From contig JAUPFV010000002.1 in assembly GCA_036936605.1 (NCBI GenBank), positions 201,957,273 through 202,021,272 on the forward strand: a DNA stretch of 64,000 bases, given 5' to 3'. Each line of letters opens with the position of its first letter. Position 1 is the stretch's first letter. The position numbers and the translations under genes were made by a program. Shown one piece after another: positions 22,335 through 32,521 of this stretch. The notes under the pieces are model-generated. The model saw only the letters and a program-made list of their open reading frames with translations. It had not been told where the DNA came from and searched no databases. This stretch comes from Limnanthes douglasii subsp. nivea (lineage: Eukaryota > Streptophyta > Magnoliopsida > Brassicales > Limnanthaceae).

Positions 22335-25085
22335 AAGGTAATCCACCAAGGAAATTGTATCCTTACTTGATGGACAAGTATGATGAAACTGAAGATCCAC
22401 AACATCATTTGGAACAATCCAAAATTACTATGCTCAGTTTTAGTCCTGATGTCACTATCCTGCGTAGATAATTTTCTATGTCACTTAAGGGAAATTTATT
22501 AGCATGGTTTAATAATCTAGCTTCTGCATCAATTAAAATTTTTGAGAATTTGTGGAATTATTTTAAAAAGTCAATTCATTGGAAATAAAAAAACCACGAA
22601 GAATGAAGATTACATTATGATTTTTTACCGGAAGTAAGGTGAGTCTATGAGAAATTATGTGCAAAGATTCATACAATAAATGAATAGATTATATGGTTAT
22701 GTTGAAGGAGTGTCCTTGGAAAATTTCAGAAGAGGTCTACCAGAAAATACTAGTTACTTGTAGAATTAATCAAGTATCCAATTGATAGTATGAGAAGTTT
22801 GTTGAGAAAATCTGAGATGTTTATCAAGGTAGCAGAAATTAGAAAGGAGGAGGTCGTCTCAATTAAGTATCCTGAATAAACGATTGGTTTTTTTTATATA
22901 AAATATGTTAAGGATCAAAGACCAAGAGAGGTTTTTAAAGTGGCAAACAAACCTAGACATTCGTACTATAAAAATCAAAACATAAGGTTTGCTCCTTTGA
23001 ATAGACCAATTGCAATCATATTTGATATGACATGGTAAAACGTCAACTATCAACCTCTACGATCTATGATAACTCCAATCAATGAAAGGTTTCAAAAATT
23101 TATTGTGCTTACCATCATGATCATGGTCATGTTATAACATATATTTTTCTAATTAAATGATGAAATCCTAATGTTAGTGAATACTGGTGAATTTAGTTGA
23201 GTTCCTCATTAAATTGGAACATAGAGGTTGCTAATGAAAATAAAAATATGAAAATACAAAAAGAGGGAAAACAAGTCATATATACTATTCATGGAGTGGA
23301 TGCTTTGGTAGGAACGTCCAGTATCCCAAGGAAGAGACATATAAAAGATCTCAAGGTTCATCTTGTTGATTAATCAACAATGCATTTTAATAGATATCCA
23401 TCTTTGTCTTTGAATTTTACTGATGATGATCCGAAAGGGTTGGTTACTCCTCATGAAGATGCTTTGTTAGTAACAATTAAAATTATCGGTGTAATCATGA
23501 TAAAAGTAATGGTTGATACTTGTAGTTCAGCTAATATTATATTTCAGAGCGGGTATGAAAAGATGATCGGGGTAACATTGTATAAAAAGACAGAAAATAA
23601 CTTGATTAGTTTTGTTGGGTGACAAACTAACTGCGTATGAGAAGTGGAGTTTCTAGTTGTTGTGGGGTATGAAAAGACGAAGAAAATTGAGAACTTTATT
23701 TATGGTGGTTGATACACTAGGTTTGTATAATAATATTTTAGTTCATAATTGGCTACATAAAATTGAGGTAGTTTGTATTTTATTTTATCATCAATGTTTG
23801 AAGTACTTTGTTGGAATAGTCAGAAAGTATCAAGGAAATTTCATCATATTTCTTTATCTCCAAGTAACATCGTCGCATAACAGTCACAGACTCCTTCAAA
23901 GATCAATGAACAAACTGAATCTGCTAAACTTTTGATGGGATATCATGAAAATGATGTTGACGATCCAATAGAAGCAGTTTGTATAACTTAACCTTTAAAT
24001 GAGATAGAAACTGAGGAAGTTGATATTGGGAAAGTAGGTTTGGTTGAGAAGTATTTGAGTAAAAAAATCAAAGATTGTTTGGTTAAATGTTTAAAATTAA
24101 ATGTGGTTGTTTTTTCATAGAGCATAAATGATATAACAAGGGTAAGTAAATCGAGAATTTGTCATGAGTTAGCTGTGGATAACATATTCAGGCCGATTTT
24201 GCAGAAGAGGTGATATTTTTCTTAAGGAAAAATATGAGCCAATAGTTAAAGAGGTGAAAAGACTACTGAAGGTTAGTCATATCAATGAATTAAAGTACCA
24301 AACTTGGGTAGCAAATCCTGTTCTTGTTAAGAAAAAGAATGGGAACTAAAGGGTTTGTATTTATTACACTTATTTAAATCGAGCATGTCCAAAAGACTAT
24401 TTCCCTCTACCTTGTATAGACCAGTTGGTATATTCGAAAACAAGACACGATATATTGACTTTTTATGGATGTGTACTCAGTTTATAACCAAATCAAGATG
24501 TATCCTAATGAGGAGGATAGTATTTTATTTATGACATAACGAGGCTATAGTGTTACAACGTATTGCCTTTTGGATTGAAAAATGATGGATCAGTTTATCA
24601 AAAGCTCGTCAACTATATTTTTAATAATCAATTGAAAAAAGATCAGAGGCTTATATTAATGACATGATCGTCACAAGTAATGATAAAGATAAGAATTTGA
24701 GTGTATTAACTGAAATATTCAACAATATAAGAAAATTTAATTTTGAGCTAAACCAAGCGAAGTGTTCTTTTGGTGTATGAGCTAGAAATATTGTTGGATA
24801 TGTCATTAGTAAACAAGATATTAAACCCGACAAAACATATTTAGAAGCACGTTAAGCATGATCCCACCAAAGTCAGTTAAAAAAGTTAATAGGTTGCCTA
24901 GCTACACTCTCCCGATTCATATCCAAAGCATCAGAGAAAAGCCATGCTTTCTTTGAAATATTAAAAGAAACAAACTGGTGTGATCGGAATGATGAATATG
25001 GAAAGACTTTTGATGATGTTAAAATGTATTTGACTTTTACTGAGATTTTGTCAACACCTATTGAGGGGGAGTCTATTTTTATACT
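22335..25085 (+). pseudogene. Old Ty3/gypsy gag-pol (gypsy C), part 1
   Basis: Gag lies at 22335-22860 (YLMDKYDETEDPQHHLEQSK). The protease is at about 23380-23830 (HEDALLVTIKI, then VDTCSSANIIF, with DTG changed to DTC). RT is at about 24150-24840 (YLNRACPKDYFPLP; YINDMIVTS where YIDD is usual), and the RT-RNase H connection at about 24860-25085. Many stops and frameshifts. The frame is cut at 25085 by an inverted solo LTR and continues at 25584. This is the oldest layer of the nest because two later elements sit inside its RNase H. Confidence 0.85.
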
Positions 25086-25578
25086 TGGTGAGGATAAAAG
25101 TTGCCTGAGGGTAGGCTAGTAATTTCAAGTGTAGTTTCAGGGTGGTGTATGGGTGTTTAACGGTAGTGTATGGGTGTTTAACGGTAGTGTATGGGTGTTT
25201 AACGGTGGTGTAGAGAGTAGAGAGATGATTAAGCAGCTTGGTAGCAGTTAATTCTCATTACCCATAGTTAATGCTGGTGGTTGGGTATTTATAGTATGAT
25301 GTTTGGGCCCTTATGGGCTTTCGGGTCATGTTTAATGGACCCGGGTCATGTTTAAAGACCCATGAGTTCTAAGCAGGAGGGCAGGTAGCTTAGTCAAGAA
25401 GTGTTTAGGTTTTTTAGTACTTTAGTCATAGTTCGAACAGCCTTAAGTTTACAGTGTTCGAAGTGATCTGTCCGGTCCAAATGATCTGTCCGATTTATGT
25501 CCTTGTAGCCTGTCCGGTATTCAGAGAGATTTAGACTGATTTGCCCTTCCGGGGAGCATGCTGAATTCAGACTCATCA
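25086..25578 (-). mobile_element. Solo LTR, Tat-1 family relative, inverted
   Basis: A 493-bp LTR starting TG and ending CA, flanked by a perfect 5-bp duplication ATACT at 25081-25085 and 25579-25583. Removing it and one ATACT restores the gypsy C frame (FLYLHVPNVVVSLVFSKED). In reverse orientation it begins TGATGAGTC like the Tat-1 LTRs and shares the block GACCCGGGTCCATTAAAC and its neighbours, but it differs in U3 and carries a 21-bp minisatellite. A solo LTR is the product of recombination between the two LTRs of a full element. Confidence 0.93.
25145..25212. repeat. 21-bp minisatellite in the solo LTR
   Basis: GTGTATGGGTGTTTAACGGT repeats at 25145, 25166 and 25187, three nearly perfect units of 21 bp with a partial fourth. 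It lies in the R/U5 side of the LTR and is absent from the Tat-1 LTRs, so it is a private expansion. Confidence 0.85.
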
Positions 25579-25583
25579 ATACT

Positions 25584-25805
25584 TACATGTACCAAATGTG
25601 GTTGTAAGTTTAGTTTTTTCTAAAGAAGACAATGATATTCAAAGACCCATCGATTATATAAGCAAATTTTTGGTTGATGTTGAAATAAGTTATTTAGATT
25701 TGAAAATATTGGCTCTTTGTCTAGTAGTATTAAAAAGGAAGATGAAGCCATATTTTCAAAATCATATGGTTATTATACAAAATTTATTTTCACTGATTTT
25801 TTTTT
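25584..25805 (+). pseudogene. Old Ty3/gypsy RNase H (gypsy C), part 2
   Basis: Continues the polyprotein cut at 25085: EDNDIQRPIDYISKFLVDVE, then SYLDLKILALCLVVLKRKMK and PYFQNHM, the standard RT-linked RNase H of Ty3/gypsy. It is broken again at 25805/25810 by the Tat-1 element and resumes at 39798. Confidence 0.88.
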
Positions 25806-25810
25806 ATTGT

Positions 25811-26218
25811 TGATGAGTCCGGATTCCGTTACCACTTCGGACAGGGTCAATTCGGACAATGTTTACCTAACCGGACGGGGACAATTCGGATACCATCATC
25901 CATTGGACTGTTCGAACAGAACTAAAGTACTTAAAACCTAATCACTTCTTCACTAAGCTGCCTGCTCTCCTACTAAGAGCTCATGGGTCTTTGAACTTGA
26001 CCCGGGTCCATTAAACATGACCCGAAAGCCCATAAGGCCCAAATGTAAGGGTATAAATACCCAACCATCAACATTAAATGAGGGTAATGAAAATTAGATA
26101 CAACCAGGCTGCTTAATTCTCCCTCTACTCTCTACCCAAATATTAAATACTCACAAACTTCCACATAACTCTAAACAAAAATTACAAACTTACCCTCAGA
26201 CGAAAATAAACCACACCA
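25811..26218 (+). repeat. Tat-1 5' LTR
   Basis: 408 bp, starting TGATGAGTCC and ending CCACACCA. It contains GGTATAAATACCC (near 26050), a good TATA box, before the presumed start of the transcript. GTCCGGAC/TTCGGACA-type repeats fill the first 150 bp. Confidence 0.93.
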
Positions 26219-26240
26219 AATTGGCGACCACAGTGGGAGG
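26219..26240 (+). promoter_or_regulatory. Tat-1 primer binding site
   Basis: TTGGCGACCACAGTGGGAG starts 2 bp after the LTR. It begins TGG, complementary to the CCA end of a tRNA. Related sites occur in gypsy D (CTGGCGACCACAGTGATAG, 40251) and, inverted, in Tat-2 (53575-53593). I have not assigned the tRNA. Confidence 0.75.
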
Positions 26241-26246
26241 ACGAAG

Positions 26247-27762
26247 GTGCCTGAATCAAGCATTCGAAACCATCTAAAAGAAACATCAGTCCGAATAAAT
26301 CCGGACGACCCGGAAGTACCACCAGCGTTGCTTGAAGTGGTGGGTGAGAATGATGAATATACCATCGAGGATCGTGATATATTAAAGGGCGAGATAGAAT
26401 CTCTGAGGGCAGAGAAGGCTAAGATGGGCATGAAAGAGAAATCAAAAGCATCAGTTGCTCATCATACCGACAACCCTAGAGAGCACGAGCCTTCAAAGAC
26501 TCATGTGAGCACCAAGAAGACCCATGCTAGCTTCAAAAAGTCTCACCGGTCCAAGCCAGTGGAGAGTTCTGACTCAGACTCAGAATATTCTGGTAGCTCC
26601 TCGGACGAGGATGATGTTGAAGAGTCCTTATCCTCCAGCAGTGATGAGGGCCGATCCAAAAAGAAGCAAAAATTGATTAAAAAGTATTCGAGAAAAATGG
26701 ATAAGACATGGGAAATTAAAGAGGAATATAGGCAAAGGATCATCTCACAGCCGGAGACATGTAGGCCGGATGCTGGTGGATCTTTTCGCCTTCCACGATG
26801 AACCAGGTATCTTTGCAACTCCCAATGAGGATACTGTTTTCAGTCGTGGCCGGAATTGGAGATTGTCTTCTAAGATTTTGTCCGGAAACCTCCCTAAGAG
26901 GTTCGATAGCACAAAAATGGAGAAATACGATGGTAGTAAAGATCCGGACAACCATTTGGAACAATTTAAAAACTTTATGATTAATTTCGATGATGACGAC
27001 AAGTTACTCTATAGAGAATTCTCCCAATCCTTTACGGGGAGTGCTCTGAAGTGGTATAACAGCCTACCACAAGGCTGCATCAGAAATTTCGATACCTTTT
27101 GGGTGGCCTTTCGAAGGAAATTTGTTGGGAGTAAGGAATTGAAGGGCAATGGGGACACAATAATCCATTGTGCCCAAGAACCAAACGAGTCACTAAAAGA
27201 ATACATAAGTCGTTTTGTGAACACCAAAAACTGGTTGGCTGATTGCTTCGAGCAAGTAGCCATAGCATCTTTGAGGCAGGGCTTAAACCCTGGAAATTTG
27301 GCTGATTCAGTGACCAGAAAGAAAGCAATGACTTGGGGAGGTCTACTGAATCAGGTCGGAAAGTAAATCAACGTTGATGAAACAAAGAAAACTAGGGTGC
27401 ACAGACAGGTGAGGTCTGCCCCGGTTGCACCAAACCCCAACCAAAATCAGTCTGGGAACAAGGCAAGGGAGACCGGACAGGGACATAACAGATCAAAAGC
27501 TCAGTCTCAACCAGCTGCGCCTGCCCAGAGTCAACAATCTAGAAATAAGAGAGGGCCTTGGGTTCAACCGGAGTGGTTTGCAGAGTTAAAAGAAAGTGTT
27601 GCCATCATTTATGACAAAACAAAGGAAGAAGTACACTATAGGAGGCCGGCTGCACTGCAATCTCCCAGGGAACATCGTAATAATTCCTTCTGTCAGTATC
27701 ATAATGATACTAGCCATACCACTGACGATTGTATCGCTTTAAAACAAGAAGTTCAGAACTGA
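26247..27762 (+). pseudogene. Tat-1 gag (frameshifted)
   Basis: The N-terminal half, acidic and Ser-rich (SSDSDSEYSGSSSDEDD), reads in one frame to 26801. The gag domain reads in another frame from about 26770 (KRFDSTKMEKYDGSKDPDNH, KWYNSLPQGC, AFRRKFVGSKE). A stop at 27364 interrupts it. Then a basic, Gln/Asn-rich tail and a knuckle-like CQYHNDTSHTTDDC close the domain at 27762. The C-x3-H-x4-H-x4-C arrangement is shared with Tat-NA gag. The first Met codon appears lost (GTG at 26247). The protein would form the virus-like particle. Non-functional as it stands. Confidence 0.88.
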
Positions 27763-27777
27763 ATTGAAAGAGGAAAG

Positions 27778-28554
27778 GTGGGGGCATATGTCAAAAGAAG
27801 AGGAGGAAATAAGCCTGATAATGCTCATCGGGTTGGTCCGAGCAATGCTGCTCCGGAGGGAGCTATGGTTATAATCGAAAGGTTCGATGTAGAGTCAGAG
27901 TACTTGGATCCCGATCCAACTCGAAATAGAGTGGGTGCTATTGAGGAACGTTGCAAAACAGTCTCCGGGCTTATTAAGTTTTTCGAGTCACTCACGATTT
28001 TCGGAGGGGATACTATGACAACTCCTACTGCTTCTTCGAGGAATAGGCACGTTCATACTTTAGACACCCAGCTGGAAGGAGGCCTGACCTCCTATCAATC
28101 ATAAATTCCATTTCCCTTCATTGTTTTCGATGATGATGACTTAAGGGATATAGCTGGCCCTCATGAAGATGTTGTTGTCATAGGAGCATCCATTGGGGAC
28201 AATGACATAAGACGAATCTTGGTGGATACTGGGAGTTCAGCCAATATCCTCTTTTTAACCTCTTATAAAAAGATTAAAAATCCAGCCGTAATTCAGCGGT
28301 CGGACAGATCAATTGTGGGTTTTACCGGAAGCTCAATATATATGATTGGGGAGTTCGAAGAGGAAGTGTTGTTGGGCAAGGTCCCTTTTGAGAAGATGGT
28401 TAGAATACTTTTTATTGTGGTGGATTGTCCCACTTTCTATAATGCTATTCTAGGGAGGTCTTGGCTCTGTAGGATGCATGCAGTGGCCTCTACAGTCCAC
28501 CAATGTTTGAAATATGTTGTTCAAGGACAAGTGGGAGTTGTTCGGAGCAGCTAA
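27778..28554 (+). pseudogene. Tat-1 aspartic protease region
   Basis: In the same frame as the gag C-terminal half but after a stop at 27760, with another at 28102. A linker (ESEYLDPDPTRNR, then KFFESLTIFGGDTMT) leads into the protease, with active site ILVDTGSSANILF near 28212 and the second loop YNAILGRSWLCRMHAV near 28440. The catalytic DTG is kept. It ends at a stop at 28552. The protease would process the Gag-Pol polyprotein inside the particle. Confidence 0.88.
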
Positions 28555-28691
28555 AAGATTGAAGAGAATGTTATGCCACAGCACTAGCTCCACGGACGTT
28601 AGGGGAAGTTCGTATAAACAAAGAATAGCAGTTTGAGGGGCTTTCTGGGGGTGAGGGTGAAATTGATGACCCCAGAGAGACCCCTGGAGTA

Positions 28692-29639
28692 TTGATACCG
28701 GTTGAGGAAGTTGAAACACACTCTTTGGAAGAAGGGAAAAGTGTTAAGATAGGGTCTAAAATTCCATCCGAACTGAAGATTAAAATGTTGAAGTTTCTAA
28801 AAGATCATCAACATGTTTTTGCTTGGTGCAATGCTGACGTTACTGGGGTTCGAGCAGGTATTATATCACACCACCTATTCATTCGGAGAGACATAGCACC
28901 TGTGGTACAGAAGAGAAGGGATTTTTCCAAGGAAAAGGCTCATGTTATTGTTCAAGAAGTTGATAGGCTCACTAAAATGGGGCATATAAAGGAGTCTCAG
29001 TATCCTTTATGGACAGCCAATCCGGTCTTGGTGAAAAAGAAAAATGGCAAGTGGCGTATGTGCATTGATTTCACAGATCTCAATAGGGCTTGCCCAAAAG
29101 ATTTATTCCCAGTTCCCCGGATTGATAAGCTGGTGGATTCCACTTTTGGAAATAAGCTACTGTCTTTCATGGATGCCTTCTCCGGATACAACCAGATTCA
29201 AGTAGATCTGAAGGATCAGGAGCATACCACGTTTGTCATTGATAGGGGTCTTCATTGTTACAAGGTAATGCCATTTGGGTTGAAAAATTCTGGGACTACC
29301 GATCAGAGGTTAGTGAACAAAGCCTTTGCTAATCAAATTGGAAGAAATATGGAAGTATACATTGATGACATGATGGTAAAAAGTGTGGATGAACAACTAC
29401 ACTTGGCAGACCTCCAAGAAACTTTTGCTAACTTAGTAAAAGTAAATTTGAAACTAAATCCCGAAAAGTGTGTGTTCAGAGTACAGTCCGGGAAATTCCT
29501 GGGTTATATAATAAGTGAGCAAGGGATACAGCCCGATCCGGACCAGCTTAATGCTTTATTCCAAATGGAGCCTCCTCGAAATGTTAAAGAAGTACAACGG
29601 TTGACTGGGAGGTTGGCTGCTTTAAATCGATTCATCTGA
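28692..29639 (+). pseudogene. Tat-1 reverse transcriptase
   Basis: About 315 codons open, in a different frame from the protease. Motifs in order: KMGHIKESQYPLWTANPVLV, WRMCIDFTDLNRACPKD, FMDAFSGYNQI, YKVMPFGLKNSG, the catalytic VYIDDMMVKS (YIDD), and GKFLGYIISEQGIQ. Both catalytic Asp pairs appear present. A stop at 29637 separates it from the RNase H in the same frame. It copies the element RNA into DNA. The best-preserved RT in the window and suitable for placing the lineage. Confidence 0.93.
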
Positions 29640-30650
29640 AAGTCTTCGGACAGATGTGCCCCGTTTTTTCAAACTTTAAAGGGTGCAAAGGGATTTGATT
29701 GGATTTCGCAGTGCGATGAGGCCTTCAATGAGATTAAGAAACATCTGTCCTCCCCCAAGACTTTATTTAAACCTGTTGATGGAGAGACCCTCTTCGTATA
29801 CTTGGCAGTTTCTAGTTGTGCCCTCAGTACTGTATTGGTAAGAGAGGTGGATAATTACCCCCATCCGGTGTACTACATCAGCAAGAGCTTGATAGATGCA
29901 GAAAAACGTTATTTAAAGCTTGAAAAATTAGCATTAGCCTTGGTAATTGTTGCAAAGAAGATGAGGCCTTATTTTCAAGCTCATCCTATTATTGTCCGGA
30001 CATCTTTTCCCTTGAAGAATGTTCTTCAAAAGGCAGACGTTTCAAGTAGAATGACTAAGTGGTTAGTAGAGTTGGGGGACTTCGATATTGATTTTTCTCC
30101 TCGAACAGCAATCAAAGCCCAAGTTGTGGCTGATTTCTTAGTTGAATTCCACTTCGATAGGGATACAGATCAAACAACTGAAATGAAAGATAAAAAGGTC
30201 TGGGTTGTCCGGACGGATGGTGGATCAAGTACTATGGGATGTGGCGCAGGGGTGTGCTTAACTTCTCCATATGGTGACAAAATGTACGAGGCTATATGTT
30301 TTGCTTTTAGGGCTTCCAACAATGAGTCTGAATATGAAGCAGCTATAACTGGTTTAAAGTTAGCTTATATTGTGTGGGGCCAAAAGGGTCAAGCTGATGA
30401 GTGATTCCCAGCTTCTTATCCACCATGCGCAAGGTCAATCTAAGGCAAAAAAGAAGCAACTAGTGAAGTACTTACTTCTTCTTAAAAATGAGGCACTTAA
30501 GTTCAAAAGCATTGTTTATGAGCATATACCCCGAATATAGAATGAACTAGCAGATTCATTGGCAACCATAACATACACTGAGTTATATCCTTGGATCCAT
30601 GTGCTGGAGAGCCCTTCCATTCAGCTTAATATGGGTAAAGAGGAATAAAT
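29640..30650 (+). pseudogene. Tat-1 tandem RNase H domains
   Basis: First domain (about 29700-30120): the usual Ty3/gypsy RNase H (VYYISKSLIDAEKRYLKLEK, PYFQAHP), here with GETLFVYLAVSSCALSTVL in place of a clear catalytic Asp, as in degenerate connection domains. Second domain (about 30200-30570): VVRTDGGSSTMGCGAGV, NNESEYEAAITGLKLA, and, after a frameshift at about 30400, SDSQLLIHHAQG and RI*NELADSLA. This is the archaeal/plant-type RNase H carried by Tat elements, with Asp and Glu catalytic positions visible. Stops and one frameshift break the second domain. Confidence 0.85.
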
Positions 30651-30659
30651 TTTCGATGT

Positions 30660-31915
30660 ACAAATAAAACAACCTCAAGATTGGAGATTTCCTCTCCTGC
30701 AGTATCTCTCCGATGGCATCTTGCCTCCGGATTAATTACTAGCCAGAAAAATGAAGCACAAGGCTCGTGGCTTTATCATACTAAGAGACGTTCTGTATAA
30801 AAAATCTTACAGTAAACCTCTTTTGCGATGCTTGGGAGATAATAAATCTCAAGTAGTCTTCTCCGAATTACATGATGGTCAGGGATCAGCTCACTGTGGG
30901 TTCAGGGCTTTAACAATGAGAGTTTTACTGGCTGACTATTATTGGCCCTCTATAATGCAAGATGTTAAGGAGCTGGTGCGAAGGTGTGATCCATGCCAGA
31001 GATATAGCAATGAAATTCATGTCCCAGTCATCCCTTTAGAGTCAATTTCTGAGCCTATACCTTTTGCTCGATGGGGGCTGGATTTGGTGGGACCTCTTCC
31101 TATGGTATCCGGAGGACACAGGACGATAATTGTTGTTATTGATTATTTTTCAAAGTGGATTGAAGCATCCCCACTGGCAGGAACAACATCAAAAGCTTTC
31201 ATAATATTCATTTTATCTAATATCTGTTGCAGATTTGGTGTTCCACAGAAAATAACAACAGATAATGGGCCACAGTTCGACAACAAGGAAATGGAGAGTT
31301 TCTGTGCCTCTAGGGGTATACAACATTGTTTCTCTTCACCTTTCCATCCACAATCAAACGGTCAAGTTGAGGTGGCTAACAGAACTATACTGTCCGATTT
31401 GAAGAAAAATTTAGAAGGGGCTGCTGGGAAGTGGCTTATTTATTTACAAGAGGTTTTGTGGGCCTACAGGACTACTCCTGGGGCTGGAACACAAGAATCA
31501 CCTTTTGCCTTGGTCTATGGGATGGATGCCATATCTCCCATAGAGGCAACTCTCCCTTCTTTTCGAGTTCACAATTTCTCCGAACAAGCTAACGAAGTGG
31601 CGATCAGGGGTCAGCTTGACCTAATAGAGGAAAGACGAGTTAAGGCTCACCTTAGAGCTGCACATTATCAGGGTTTGATGAGAAGCAGGTTTGCTTCTAG
31701 AGTTAAAAGAAGAGATTTTCAGCCAGGGGATAAGGTGTTAAGGAAGGTCTTCCTACACACTAAAGAGAAGCTGCTTGGCAAACTAGCCCCAACTTGGGAA
31801 GGACCTTATATGGTCATTGAAAGACTCAAACCTGGAACATACTGGCTAGAAGATAAGGATGGAAGGGTTTTGAATCACCCTTGAAATATTGAGCATCTCC
31901 GGATGTACTTAGAGT
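30660..31915 (+). pseudogene. Tat-1 integrase
   Basis: A 377-codon open stretch (30751-31884) covers most of it. The zinc-binding HHCC is partly visible (ELHDGQGSAHCG, then RRCDPCQRYSN). The DDE core is complete: RWGLDLVGPLP, TTDNGPQFDNKE, and PFHPQSNGQVEVANR with catalytic D, D and E. The C-terminal GPY-like module reads WEGPYMVIERLKPGTYWLED. A single stop at 31882 precedes the usual NIEHLRMYLE end. It would insert element DNA into the host genome. In a different frame from the preceding RNase H. Confidence 0.92.
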
Positions 31916-32112
31916 AGGAACAATGTAAATATTTACTTGTTTAAAAATCCATGTAAATATTTGGGGGCATACTCTTTCCTACCCTGGTGGCGCGGGGAGG
32001 TTTTAATGAGATGTCCTGGCTTTTTATAAAATTTGATGCCTTCTTAAAAATTTCTAAGTGTTCTTACTTTGTTTTTGTCACACCATCCGGATTAAATTAG
32101 AGGAATGATGAC
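31916..32112 (+). other. Tat-1 post-integrase spacer, left part
   Basis: Non-coding. It contains GGGGGCATACTCTTTCCTAC near 31963 and continues at 35674 after the Tat-NA insertion. The target ATGAC is at 32108-32112. Confidence 0.7.
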
Positions 32113-32411
32113 TGATAAGGAAATATATTCATAAGGGACTTAAATGTAATTAATAAGGACTTGAATGATAAGTTCTATTAATATAGAGTAAGATTAAAGT
32201 TTTATAAGAAGAATAGGGACTGAACTGTAAATAAATCTCTTATGTAACCGAATTTGTAACTAACTCACTAGGCCTATTTAAAGAGGTCGAGGAGGCTGAT
32301 TACACCTATGAAATAATGAGAGGAGAAAGATTGTATTCAGCATCTAAAAATCTCTCTGCTGATTCTTAGTCGATATTCTCAATCTTCTCAATTCAATTTC
32401 TATTCTCACCA
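32113..32411 (+). repeat. Tat-NA 5' LTR
   Basis: 299 bp from TGATAAGGAA to ATTCTCACCA. CCTATTTAAAGAGG (near 32272) is a likely TATA box. It differs from the 3' LTR at only three sites seen by eye (CACTAGGCC/CACTGGGCC, TTCAGCATC/TTCACCATC, CTTCTCAAT/CTTCCCAAT). Confidence 0.95.
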
Positions 32412-32435
32412 AATTGGCGCTAGAAGGAGGGGGCG
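32412..32435 (+). promoter_or_regulatory. Tat-NA primer binding site
   Basis: TTGGCGCTAGAAGGAGGGGG begins 2 bp after the LTR. It starts TGG, as needed to pair with a tRNA CCA end, but differs from the Tat-1 site after TGGCG, so the two elements may use different tRNAs. Confidence 0.7.
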
Positions 32436-32521
32436 AAGATACCTTGATCGATAGATCAAAAATCGAGTCTCGAATTTTTTCATTTTCTGAAGTATTTCGT
32501 TTATATTATTGCTGATCGGAG

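Noticed and set aside
26171..27328. Several 60-91-codon minus-strand frames over Tat-1 gag
   Set aside because: Opposite-strand shadows of gag; no conservation at the matching place in the other gag copies.
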